Origin: Aphelenchoides besseyi
Taxonomy: Eukaryota > Nematoda > Chromadorea > Rhabditida > Aphelenchoididae
Direction: 5' to 3'
Length of the DNA: 64,000 bases
Assembly (NCBI GenBank): GCA_024699855.1
Contig: JAMPIQ010000002.1
Coordinates: 14,632,001 to 14,696,000 of the forward strand
A program made the position numbers and the translations under genes. The notes beneath the pieces are model-generated. The model was not told the origin of the DNA. It saw only the letters and a program-made list of their open reading frames with translations, and ran no database searches. Of the stretch, positions 45,519 through 57,542 are shown piece after piece (position 1 is the stretch's first letter; each line of letters opens with the position of its first letter).

Positions 45519-48500
45519 TTAAGTTTTCCCTATTGAAATACCGTTGTTCGAGAAGGAGTTTGGCATTGTCTTTGGACCGCTGTTACTGAGGTTGCTTACA
45601 AAATTTCCGGCTTTTGCGTCGTTCGAAGTCTCCGTCGATTGCTCTTCTTCCTCGTCGCTTTCCGGGTAATTTCGACGACGACAACTCGGAACTTCCGGTA
45701 ACTCGCGTTTGCAGCACATTAGCCATAGAAGAGTTTGAATGAGTACGAGAATGACTTCTCCGATCGTAATGCTTGTAAATCCAATCCATAGGCCTGTATT
45801 GCCGGCCATGTTGCTATAAATTGAAAATGTTTATGAGATCGAATGAACACCTTACTTGAAAACATCCAACAAAGTTGTCGTCGGACTTTCTACCAAGCTC
45901 GTAAACACCAAACTCTTGTAGTAGATGGTCACTTGCGCCGCATTTTCTCTTTAATTGAATTGAAATTTAAACACGTGAAGCCAACTAACCTGTAGAATTG
46001 AACACAAGTTTTACCCAACGAAACCGCCAACGGACAATAAACTTCGTTGAAGAACGTTCCGGACGGCCAATTTCCAGTGCTAACATCAGCCGAATAGATG
46101 ATGTCTTCACACGGGTAATAACAAGTACAGTTTTTTACGTTGTAGTAGTCCCCGTTTTTGTCGATATAATCCAAATAACAAGCATCTAAACAGAGGAATT
46201 GGCATTGAAATTTAATCTTTGCCTACATTCCGTTTGATTCAGTGGGTTACAAAAGAATTTGGTGCCGGAATACGGAAACCGAGCATCTGCACAACTACAT
46301 GCTTCGACTATTTCGTCTTGAAAGCATGAGCGAAAACAACCCTGAAGATTCGACTATAATGCTTGATTTCGATTACTCACTTCTGTAGAATAAGTTCCAT
46401 TAAAATAGAAAGGTTGACCGCGATCTTTCAACGAATCTAACGTATCGCAATTGCCGTATGGAGAACCGAGTCGAGTGTAGACGTTCTAAATCAATTTTCT
46501 ATCAACTATATAAAATCTCCAATACCTCGGATGCAGCTAAACGAGAAGCTTTTCCAACAGAGCTCATATATCCTTCGGTGTTCGGAAATGGATTGTAATC
46601 TTGATCGTGAATTACAACTTTGAAACCGACGTATTCTGTTGAGGGCAAATAGTCAGAGACATTGGTGAACATAATCATAGTCAACCCTTAGATCATAAAA
46701 TAAATTGAACTCAATTGAAACTTACCATCAATAGCACCAGTTCTCGATGTAACATGCGTTCCGTTTGGTGTTTGATAGTTGAATGTATAGCAATATCCGA
46801 AGTCAACATCGAACACTTGATTGAAGTCGCTGTTCATATCACATGGTATTTCGTTGATCAAACACGATGTCACTAATTGCGGAAGTCTGAATTCAGTACA
46901 TGTATCAAAATTTTTCTCTGTACATACGAATAGCACATTTGATCTCGTTGATCAGTAGTCAGTCCAGCTCCCACGATTTCCAAAGCAGCTCGGACCTTTG
47001 CAATTGTTGTCGGTTGACTGTCCGTATCCTAAAAACAAAATCAGTCAATTGTGTAATGTTATCTGAACTCACTTGTAAGTCATAAGCATCAGCGATGTCT
47101 TGCGGAGTTGTTGAACTATTGGGTTGAACAGACGTTGATACAAGAATGCTGTTTATCGTTGGTTTTGAGTTTGAAGACGAAGTCGATGAAACATAAAAGT
47201 CGGTAGTTGAGCCGATTGAGCTCGACAAACTACTCGAAATGTTTGGTTGCAAAGTCGAAGTTTGAAAGTCGCTGGTTATCATGCTGCTGCCAATTGTAGT
47301 GATTCCGCTCGTTACAGTTAATTGAGTGGAAACAGAGTTTGTGCTAAACAAACTACTTGTTGAGACCGATGAAACTGGAGCTGTTGTGTAGCTGATAGAT
47401 GAATTCGGATAATATGTCGTAATTCCAGAAGTGACTGATGCGACTGAAGATTGAGGTGTCGAGAATGTACCACTAGAACTTTGTGACGATGAAATCTGCT
47501 GAGCAGACGTTTCAGAATTTCGAATTGTCGAACTGAAACCGCTCAAACTGGATTGCAACGTAGACAAAGTAATGGATGTGTTTTGAGATGAGGCTCCTGG
47601 AGATACATCTTTTTGTTGTGAACTTGTGGTTTGAACATTTGCAGACGAAGAACTTGGCACATTGGATGTTGCATCCGAAACAGAAGTCGTTGCTATCGGT
47701 AAAGTGCTCGTAATTGCAACGGTCGTTAAAACCGAAGATGTTAGATTGTTTTTTAAGCTTGTTGGTAACGTAGAACTCGATGGATAAGAAGATTGGGAGG
47801 ACATGGAAGAAGATTGTGAAGATATGGAAGACGAAAGAGAAGTCAAGGAATCCGTGGTTGAGCTCAAAACGAGTGTCAACTTTGTTGTTGTTGGTTGATT
47901 CGTTGAACTCTGCGACGAGGAACTTGGAGATGTCTGAATGAATGTTGAAGTTGCAATATCTGAACTCGGCATTTCTGATGAAGTCAACATTGTGCTTGAA
48001 GCTGTCGATGAAATCGAGCTCGAAATTGAGCTGCTCGAGGATTCAGCAGTGGAACTCGATTGTTGCATGGTTGTCATAAAAACAATGGAAGAATCAGTTG
48101 ACGTTTGAAGTGTACTTGCTAAACAAATCACTCAATATTTCAAAAGATTTCAACTCATACATGAACTGCTGGTTGACTGCAGAGTCCTAGTGCTTGTCGA
48201 TTCGGTCGAAGTAGTAGCCTGTTGAGTGGACGTTGCTGAATCAATATACATTATTTAAGTGTTCCAATCGATCAGTTTGAAGTCATCATAAAAAGAAATT
48301 GGAATACAAATCCAAAGCATCGCATTTTGATTAGGCAGCTCGTCAGAAGATCATTGAATATAACAAAATCTTTTATTATGCGATCGAAACTCACTAGAAC
48401 TGCTTTGTGTGGTTTGTAATGTCGTTGTTGAATCAGCATTAGAGCTTGGTTGTTTCAGCGTTGTAGTTGGTTGAGTTGAGGAATCACTTGTTGTTTGAAC

Positions 48501-50744
48501 GGTGGTTGCTGAAATGACCATTTAAACTCACAGAATCGTTAGGTGGTGTGTTGGAGTGTTTAATGCAAAGAATGTAAACTTCAAATGCAATGTCGCTGAA
48601 CTCACATGAACTGGTCGATGTTTCTAAGGTCGTTAGGCTAGTCGAGGATCCAACAGTAGAGCTTGTTTGTTGTACAGTGGTTGTAGGAACAGTGGATGAA
48701 TCGGTAGTAGAGTCGGTGGTTGTCTGAGGGGTGGTTGCTGAAAATCGCCAGGATTACATGAATTTTTAATCAATTACTTGAACTGCTGGTAGTTGACGGA
48801 CTCGTTGAACTAGTGCTTTCTGTTGTTGTCATGCTGGCGGTAGAAGTGGTCAAAAGCGTGGACAACGACGTTGCTTAAAATGCAAAATACAAATTACGGA
48901 AATTTGATTGCTTACATATAATGGTTGTTGTTGAACTACTTGTTGTTGATGATTCTATCGTTGAGGTGGGTATTTTAGTAGTACTACTGGATGATGAGAA
49001 TTCGAGAGTACTCGTCGCAGTAGTCGAGGTACTTTCTTGTTCTGTTGTTGTTAATAACGTAGTAGGTTCGATTGTTGTCGTCTCCATCACTGTTGTTGTC
49101 AGTAGTTTGGTGGTAGTTGTTGGCTGAACATATGTATCGTTCAGTTTCTTAATAAACTTACCTTAACGGTTGTTGTCAATTCGGTAGTTGTTGACTCTGT
49201 GGTTGTCAATTCGATGGTACTCAATTCAGTGGTGGTAAGTGCAGTCGTCGACGTGAATTCGGTGCTTGAAGTCAAATTGCATTCTGCCCATTCGCTCAAT
49301 AGATCGTAGTAATAACTATTGCCACAGACTGTTGTACTTTGATTGATTGGATTTGGGTATTTGCATGATTTTCCACAATCGTATTGGGCCATCGTATCTG
49401 TCAAGTCCTTCACGAATTGATTCATGAAAGTTGTGCAATTTGACGGATAAGCGACAGAAGTTGTCAGCTCACTGCCATCGCATTCTAAATCGAAACTCTT
49501 GTTTGAATTCTGTTTGAGCAAGAACTTACGTGTAATCGACATTTTAATTGTGTCCGTCGAATTCTACAACCATTAAAATTATACGTGACCTTATGTCGTG
49601 ACTTACGCTTTTAATTGTGCAGTGTTTATAGACGTACGTTCCATTATATTTGTTTTCTGGTTTTGCATAGTCACCATAATCGCATTTCGGATTCGCGTAC
49701 GTGGTACACAGATACTTTGCAACACCGATTGCCATTCCAGCTGCCGGATTTGCTTCCGTGTTGTTCGGCGGATATTGAAAGCCGGGAATTGTGTTTGTGA
49801 GTCCCATCGCGCAGTTGTTGATGTCTTGTAGTAGTTCGTAACTGTCCGTGTAGTCTTGACATATCGTTGAAGGTATCGCACAAACCATTCCTCCCAAACA
49901 ATAGTACCAAACCTGAGAGTTGATTATAGGTCAATAAAAAAACTCTGATTCCTACCGCATCGATCACATTAATCATGTAGGCGGTTGTTGAACTATTGTA
50001 ATTGAAGTTCAATGATGTTGTGTTTGCATTACCTAAAAGAAATTGCTTTTTTTTCTTAGTGATCTCTTTTCCACCTACAATACACAATTGCCGAGGTAGA
50101 TGCTGCTTGACTATTCACAATGGTAAACAGCGTGTTGTTGTATTGATTCGCAAAAGTACCGCTGATCCCCGATTGTCGTTTGTGTCGTATCAGTTCTCTT
50201 TGAAAGGTTGCTTGATCGTCAGTCAAATTCTGTGGAGGCTTGGTGGTACTCTGATTGCGTAGTCGTGCTTCGCGTGCTTCCACAATGTAATTGTATGCAA
50301 TCATCTGAGCAAAAAACTGTGCGAATAATCGAAAGTCAACTAACCAAATCTGCCAAACTCTTCGAGTTGTTGATTTTGCTATATTGATAGGGATTCAAAC
50401 TGCAAACGGTAACCGCCGGAAATGTGGCCGGAGAAAGAACGTTGATCTGAAAAGCGATTTGATGATTAAAGAGGTCATTGAATTTACCTGCATATTCGTT
50501 GTCTTTTGAAATTGTAGGTACTCTTTGATCAAGAAAATGGATTGGATAACAAACGCGGCGATCGTTGCAACGGCTACGAACGTCCAAAAAGCGCGCCAAA
50601 GAAGTCGTTTGTTAAATGTGATCAGAACGATGGCTAAATAGGGAGGTCGTGTGTTCAGATAAACGTGAGCTTAATCCGAAGCGACTTACCAACAAAGGAA
50701 CTGGTCCAGTACATCCAATTTTTACTGAACGTCACGACTCCCAT
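45519..50744 (-). CDS. large DEG/ENaC-family sodium channel subunit with mucin-like insert
   Basis: About 22 exons, roughly 1,400 aa versus 500-800 usual. From 5': about 50690-50744 (start uncertain; frame open to about 50820), 50488-50633, 50345-50446, 50079-50304, 49957-50032, 49607-49912, 49530-49563, 49162-49484, 48916-49123, 48778-48873, 48606-48737, 48395-48508, 48161-48235, 47073-48118, 46928-47028, 46726-46886, 46526-46686, 46381-46485, 46227-46341, 45990-46185, 45856-45948 and 45519-45813. Family marks: M1 (FWTFVAVATIAAFVIQSIFL) followed by FPAVTVCSLNPY; cysteine-rich extracellular domain (LVTSCLINEIPC, FGYCYTFN, GCFRSCFQDEIVEACSCADARFPY, NCTCYYPCEDIIYS); pre-M2/M2 (GLWIGFTSITIGEVILVLIQ). 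A Ser/Thr-rich segment of about 600 residues lies inside the extracellular loop, encoded from 47073 to about 49300. Confidence 0.93.
48161..48873 (-). repeat. array of four phase-1 symmetric Ser/Thr exons
   Basis: Exons 48778-48873, 48606-48737, 48395-48508 and 48161-48235 (96, 132, 114 and 75 nt, all multiples of 3) each begin CAACN after the acceptor and end AGCAGTTCW or close variants at the donor, all in phase 1-1. Separate introns of 40-160 nt divide them. They look like successive duplications of one Ser/Thr cassette. Confidence 0.75.
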
Positions 50745-51942
50745 TGTAATTGCAATGAAGTTCGTGAATCGAACGTTTTTTCGTCGAGTTTCGATTGTCG
50801 TGTCAAAACGATTAAAATTCGGTAGTCATGGAGAGCAGTAGAATATGGTAAATTTGCAATTCCACAGCATAGAGGCTCTCATGGCGATTCGAGTTTCTTC
50901 GCATCGACAACCTTCGACTCGTAAATTCATCTTTGAAATAACGCGGGCGTTCGCTTTGAAGTGCCATGAGATGTTAGCCGAACTGTTATTTTGGTTCTTC
51001 ATTCGATTCCTACGGTCACTAGGGGGTGTTTGGACTTTTGGTCCGGGAAGTTATTCCAGTAGAAAACATGGTGGTTGTTCAGGTTGTTGAATGGATTTCG
51101 AAACTGATTTCTAGTTTCGGTCGCTGATGCAATGGTTGGGGATTATGTTGATTTGAGTCAATTAGCAATGGAATTCGTTAATGCGCAACAGAATTCATTC
51201 GCAGAGCTTGCAAACTCGTCCTTCAAACCGGTTAAGTTGCGATCAAAACAACTCGTCGTATTTTCGTTTTCAAAGTCGTTTCGATCAGATTTTCTTGTTT
51301 GTATCTGTGGAATGCGCGCCGACGAGCGATTGCGAAAGCCTCTCGATTGAACGACGGCAATCGAAAGTGAAACCGCAGACGGCAAATGACTTGTGTGTCG
51401 AAGCCGACGAGTCCTTTAATTCTCTTCTTTATTCCAAGACTTTCGATTAGAACACAAACGAAGAAGAACACTCAAACATGTTCATGTGGTCAACCAGTTG
51501 CTGAGAGAAGAAAAAGGATACAAACCAATTTACAGACACAGAATACCGGTGAGTGAGTTGCACGGTTGTGGAAGGTGGTCGGTGGGATCGAGATCCGTAC
51601 ACCGCAAAGATCAACGGGATTGGGATTCTTGAAAGACGATGTGGTGAAATTAGAAACGTGGATTTCAAATTGAAGTCGGTGACATCAAGTGCGTGATTAC
51701 GATGTGAAGGTGGTTGGTTGTCGAGTTTCGTTCGTTGGTGAAGTGGATCGAGAGGTTTGGACGAAAGAAGAGCGAGAGTTCGATGTTGGCGAACTTTCGG
51801 GCAACAACGAGAATTCGACTCGGTTGGAGGAGCGTAAGAACATTTCCAGAAATGAACTTAATTTTTAATTGAAATACCGACTTTACAGACAACGTAGAAA
51901 AAAAGAGCAGAAGACCTAACAAGCTGTTGGTACTTCTCGAGT
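50745..51942. other. intergenic; 5' exon(s) of the DEG/ENaC gene may lie here
   Basis: The DEG/ENaC frame is open upstream to about 50820 without an obvious start. Frames of 70-90 codons at 51132-51471 on both strands have no motif. Confidence 0.35.
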
Positions 51943-54016
51943 TTATCGTCGAGTTCCGTCTTCGAAGAAAACTCCACCGTCGAGCTGCAAGTCCAATCAG
52001 TTCGCCGGCTTTCGTGACCGTCACTTACCGCACAGTATTTCGGGCAGATACCCTTTTCTCCAGCAGATCCGGGGCCACCGGCTTGTCCAGGAGGTCCCTA
52101 GATAGTGGGGTGAGTGTGCTTCAACAGCGTTCGAACTTACAGGTTGACCGTCGGATCCGGGCGGGCCGTCTTCGCCGGCTTCTCCTTTTGGTCCGGGTGG
52201 TCCCTGAAACAGTCGGTTGGTCAATTGTCGGCGCTTCGAAGCACTTACAGGAGGTCCATCGGGTCCGGCCGGTCCGGGAGCTCCGGGGGCGCCCTAAATA
52301 GAGGAGTAATACTCACACGAGCAGCAAACGTACGGGTGGTCCTTGGTCTCCGGGTTCTCCGGGTTCTGAAACGAGAGATAAAGTTAGTTTAAGTCTTCAG
52401 TCGGTGACAATACCTCCGGGCGTGAGTGGTTCGCTTTGGGCGGGCACTCCGGGTTCACCAGGTGGTCCTAATCAATATATGAGCATTATCGCAATCTCCG
52501 AAGCTTACCAATAGGTCCGCTCTCGCCTGGGGGTCCGGGTGGGCCGCGGGGTCGTGAAATCAGTGAGACATTAGGGGCTGCTAATGGATTAGTTTACTTA
52601 TCTGGGCTTCCGGGTGGAGCATCGGTTCCGGGGCGTCCTGGGGTTCCAGCCTCACCTAGAATCGGACCATTATTGGGCTTTTGGAGGCTATTTTAATACC
52701 TGGGTCTCCGGCACTTCCTGGAGGTCCGGGTGGTCCCTGAAAAGAAGAAAACCATGAAATTGAAACATGCTGGAGCACTTAATGGAGGTCCTTGAGGGCA
52801 CGGCTTGCAGGGTGGTGGAGTGTTGACGTCACATGCGGCTGAAATAATCAAGAAATTAGATGCATATTGCTTGATCTAAAGTTTAGTGCAAAAGAAGCCA
52901 CTGGAATCGGATGTTCCGGTCACTTAGCAGTCCACAGTTAAGAAGTTTGATTGAACTGCTCAGTCAACAATTCCACTACTTTATGCAATGGCCAAGGAAT
53001 TAACAGCTTGTATTTTAGCTATTATGCTTATTTGGGTTGGAAATTTAGTCGCTATTGCTTTCAGTGAGTGATCGGATCACACGTCGTCAACATCTTGCAA
53101 GAATGAGAAGCTCTGTATTCAATGTCAACTCATGGAAGACACGTTAAAGTACGTGTTGTTCAAGTACTACATGAATGCGCTGACGACACAATGCGAGAGC
53201 ATACGACAAAAAGCTCGGTACTTGGGAATCAAACGAAAGTTTTCGGAAATTCGCGAATTTGCCGTTGGTCTTAGTGATCGCCTTCTGTGAGCTTGATGCT
53301 TTACATAGAACAAACGAAAATAGATGAGGACCACACCAGGTCTCAAAGTCATTGTCGGCCCAAGCTCCCCCGGATTTTTAAGCGGCACTGCCTACTCTAA
53401 GACAACGGATCAACTCGAATAAGCAAAAAGCTTTGATTCTCGTTGACTCCGTTGTTTCCAATACTTTGCTGATCATTTCGAATAACTTGGCAATTTTCTT
53501 TCGCACAACCCGAATTAATGAAACGAACCTGTTGGTGCTTTTCCTGGGTTGCCTGGGGCACCTATAAACAAAATACACATGCACTCGACTTCAAAGCGCT
53601 TCAGTTACCGGGTGCTCCGGGCTTGCCGGGTTGACCGTTTTTGCCGGGCGCTCCCTAAACAATAGAAGTGTAATCGAGGGAGCTCAACGACAACAAACTT
53701 GAGGTCCTGGTTGTCCCGGTAGACAGCAGCCATCACAGCTGGGTGCCGGGTTCACGTCGGCGCCGTAGCCGGACTGACGTGCGGTACGATTGGCCGGCAA
53801 ATCGGCGGTGGTTTTCATGTGATAAACCTCGACGGAAATATCCTTGGCCGATCCCTTGCAGAAGGACAATTCGTGATGCATTTGACGACGCACATGGTTC
53901 ACATAGTTGTAGACCATTGGCAACGTGACAACCACTGACAAGACGGCAACAACGCTGAATGTTACGGCCGAATAGGCAACGAATTTATAGGCCCGCATAC
54001 GGCCATCCGACTCCAT
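51943..54016 (-). CDS. cuticle collagen C, with SQT/ROL/DPY-like N-domain and C-terminal peptide
   Basis: Thirteen exons: 53699-54016, 53609-53654, 53529-53561, 52783-52838, 52700-52736, 52602-52655, 52509-52553, 52414-52467, 52334-52365, 52249-52293, 52141-52203, 52029-52097 and 51943-51984. The N-terminal domain has one hydrophobic segment (FSVVAVLSVVVTLPMVYNYV), the HVRRQMHHELSFCKGSAKDI region and a basic cleavage-like site (NRTARQ). Cysteine clusters (SCDGCC; CKPCPQ) flank Gly-X-Y blocks, and the protein ends CPKYCALDGGVFFEDGTRR, a C-terminus seen in structural cuticle collagens of this kind. Oddities: the intron 52554-52601 runs AT...AC, and the intron after exon 4 begins TTAAGT instead of GTAAGT. 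The long third intron (about 690 nt) is atypical. An acceptor 20-30 nt upstream of the ATG suggests a leader exon or trans-splicing. Confidence 0.92.
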
Positions 54017-57000
54017 GACTTCTACTTGTTTGGGGCTTCGGCAACCTGCAAATACGAAAATATCCGTTAAAATCACACCCGTTCAATGAATAATGTGAGA
54101 GCGAAAAGTGAAAACTTCAAGAATTCAATGCCAAAAAGTGAAAATGCCGCCCGATTGCACACACACTCCACAGACCATCGACGGCCTTCACAAAACAACG
54201 CAACTGATAAACTTGAAGAAGAGGAAGGTCATTCAATTCGACGTCAGCAGGCCGTCGATGAGATGTTGCATGAGCACAATCGACGGCAGTGAAACTTTTC
54301 AGCTGATTGACGGAGATAAACCCGACTGATCACCCTATTGAGAATCAACGTCGCTGCTCACAACGTCAACAGCTCTGCTTTTGGCTTTTATATCCATCGA
54401 CTGATTGTGGGGCGGGAGACAACGAAGCGCAAGTCGAAATCCGCGTTATCAAAAGCGGACGGGCGAGTTGTGCTGAAGTGCCCTTGGGGCATAGTTTTTT
54501 AACGTGCAGCTTTTTGCCGTTTTGCGATTGTTGATTGCGGTGTACATTGACGCTTAGAAAAAGTAATTGCGGTCAACGAAATCGAAGACACCACTCCCTC
54601 GATTATGCAAACATCACACTTTTACAGTTTAATGTCATATCAAACGGCATCTTTAGTTCGAAGCATATATACTCCTGTGTAGGGCTTATTGAACTGTTTG
54701 AGACTCAAATTTGTTCGTACAAACTGATCACTTGTTTCCTGGTTTCTTATGCAATGAGTAACTTTCGGAAGGGGCTTTCGTCTTCGTTGTTAAGCTTCGG
54801 AATGAAGATCCAGTTTGTGCAATTGAGATGTAACAAATCAATTCACCTGTGCAAATTGCGCGACGCAAGCGCACACTGACGAGTTTCTGATGAGTGATTG
54901 ATAAACAAAGAGAAGCGAGTGTCTTATCCGGGAGGCCGCGAGGATAAAACTTGTCTGATAGAAAAAATGACCACACATGTGTGAAACTATCTTTCAAAAA
55001 CACTTCAGACTTCATCATGACGATCAATGACAATAAATTGCTGTTTGAACAAGAGTTCTTTTTCGAATTCGTTTGTTGATGCTCGAACATCAAACTCGAT
55101 GGACGACGGAACGGTTCCACAAAATCAAATTTCGATGAGCACATTCAAACACAATCGGAAGCCAATTGGTTTTAATCCGATTGCGCAACTCGTTGGCGTA
55201 CGTGAATCCACCAAATCGTTTGCATTGCAACAGAAATCGACGAAATCTTCTTTTTGAATCTTTGAGCTCGAATTGAAGATCGTACAAAGTACCTGTCTCA
55301 TGTTCTTGTGCGAGTGTTCATTCTTGGTTGACTTTGTTTCAACGTCTACAAACTTCGACACACATTTCAATCGACGATAAGCGCGGAGTAGTTTTCATCT
55401 GTCAAAATGCGGGTGCTTGCAAAAAAGGATAATCCGAAGCGGATAATCCGCAGAACCTGATTTCGTCGCCTTACTATCGATATCAGCAATTAAATCGAAG
55501 AGAACGGTTAGATACGGACGATCAACCAAAAAGCGAGAACGCACGGGTCTCTGCGCCTGTTAAACGTGTTGATGGAATTGCAAATACACGATTGTTGATG
55601 CTCAATAAATAATCCGACAACTGGAAGACAATCCGAGAAGAAGTACAAGCGCACTTGAGTAGTGTTCGATTGCGAAAGGGAAAGTGGGTTTCGTGTCAGC
55701 CGATCATACGCCTTCGTTGTGACCTTCGTATCGTAAACATCAATGTCTTTTGGAGTGTCAATTCAAATGTAATTTCGACGAGAAAATGTTTTCGGTTATT
55801 GAAACAATTGCTTCGTCATAACGTTTTCTTCTCTCGCTCTCTTCTTCACGGATCACAAGAAATCAATGGCCGTGTGTGACGCCAATTGAAACAAACGAAT
55901 TCATTCGATTGTTAGCCTTTTGAACGGCCGACAACAGGTGGATTGGAGGGAAGTTCGCGGATTGATAGAACGAGAAATCGAAGGCACATGTTCTTGTGAT
56001 TTTTGAGCTCAAGAGAAATCAAATTTCAAGCAAATTTCAAGACCCCAACAAACACCTCGGCGGGCTTAGTCATTTCACTTCACTGGTTTACGAGCAACAT
56101 CTTCGTTCCCATCCAAACTTGGTGGATTGAAAACAAATGGCTTGTTGATCGTTTTTATTCGAACGACTCGTCGCAGCTCTCAAATCAACAGCTCATTTGT
56201 TGTGTACGTAAAAAACCTGAGAACATTTGCCGCCTTGAAGCACTTGTCTCCAATTCGAAATCGTGCCACAGACGACCGAGAGAGTAATCGTCAAGAAAAA
56301 ACGAGGACATCAAATCGGGTTCTCTTCGCCTCGAACTTGACCGTTTAGTTGATCTCGGATTGGCCGGCGAGTGGGAATCTCGTGGCAATTCGCCGCTCTG
56401 TCGGTCAAGTGAGGTGCTTAATCTCTGCAATATTTCTTTGGACTTTGCAGTAAAATTGGACGACTTTTTATTGGCCTTTTGAATGGTGATCAAACGAAGA
56501 GGTGTCTGAGTTGGATTAACGAGTCTTCGAGCAATGAAGTTGGTTAATTGGTTCAAAGTTTGTGTGGAACGGCACACACTATTCCTAATTCTATTATTCG
56601 CGACAATTTCCGTGTTTTTTCGTTTTTGAAATTTGATCCAGACGCTTCACACTTCTTCTCTTCAACCCACACCGTCTAGTTAGTTTGACGTGATTTGAGT
56701 TAAACAGAAACTTCAGTCATGTTTAAGAACATTTGAACCCACATTTGATCGTGTTGTTTATTTGTAATGACGTCGAGATTACTCAAAGTTTTATAGATAC
56801 AAGACCTGAAAACGCTGAGCACCGGGTAATTGTTCAACTAAGAAGGTGAACGAGCGATGCTCGGGCCTTCTACTTCTAATTGGCATACGCACGGCCAACG
56901 GGTAGGTGCAAAGACTGGGATATCAGTTTCTCTATTCTTTAGGTACTAAAACGGGTTCGAGCAAAAGAACACTATCTGACATGTTGCAATTGTTGTCATA

Positions 57001-57542
57001 TCAAAACGGGAACAATCTTCTTAGGTTTACTCGAATTGGCGGCCGTTTCGGTTCTTTTTGTCACCCTCCTACGACAATTAATGGGTAAAGATCGAGACTT
57101 GAGGGCATGTTTTAATAGGTGAGTTATCCTACTTGCTGATTACAAACTTAGCGAATTCGTCTCTCGCTCGGGGTTTTGCTGAAGTCCTTAAAGTGAACAA
57201 ATTACTCGATCGGCAAACTGAAAGTCGGCTGTCCGTTCGGCAAGAAAATGAAATTAAGTGCTGGGTTTGTTCGGACATCTCCGCAGAGTTCGGCTGTTGA
57301 TTGGAAGGTCATTTGATTGAGGTAATCAAATCGCAGGCCATTCGACGCCAACTGAGACGTCAGAGCGTGTGGTCGGTTGATTTGATGGTGACATTCAAAC
57401 CAAAAAAGAATGAAAGTTTAGATGTCTGGGTGAATTGTTAGATAAACCGAGAAAGAACATTAAAGATACAAAGGTCCTTTGATTTGGTTGTTTTGTGTAA
57501 ATGACTTGAAATTTCAAAAGCTCTGATCGATCACTTGTCAAA
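54017..57542. other. 3.5 kb without a supported gene
   Basis: Scattered frames of 70-138 codons on both strands. The minus frame at 56185-56577 (130 codons, Ser/Arg-rich) is the best candidate for a real exon, but no splice partner or motif was found. A small hairpin is present at 56841-56871. Confidence 0.35.
56841..56871. other. stem-loop with GAT loop
   Basis: AGAAGG ... CGAGC-GAT-GCTCG ... CCTTCT folds into an 11-bp interrupted hairpin with a three-base loop. There is no flanking gene to which it clearly belongs and no U-run after it. It could be a structured RNA element or chance. Confidence 0.3.

Noticed and set aside
46959..48131. Stand-alone mucin gene from the 390-codon Ser/Thr-rich open frame
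   Set aside because: The frame starts at an acceptor, ends at a donor, and continues in phase on both sides into DEG/ENaC exons.
48921..49127. Plus-strand Val-rich open frame
   Set aside because: Reverse complement of the Thr-rich (ACA/ACC) coding of the channel gene.
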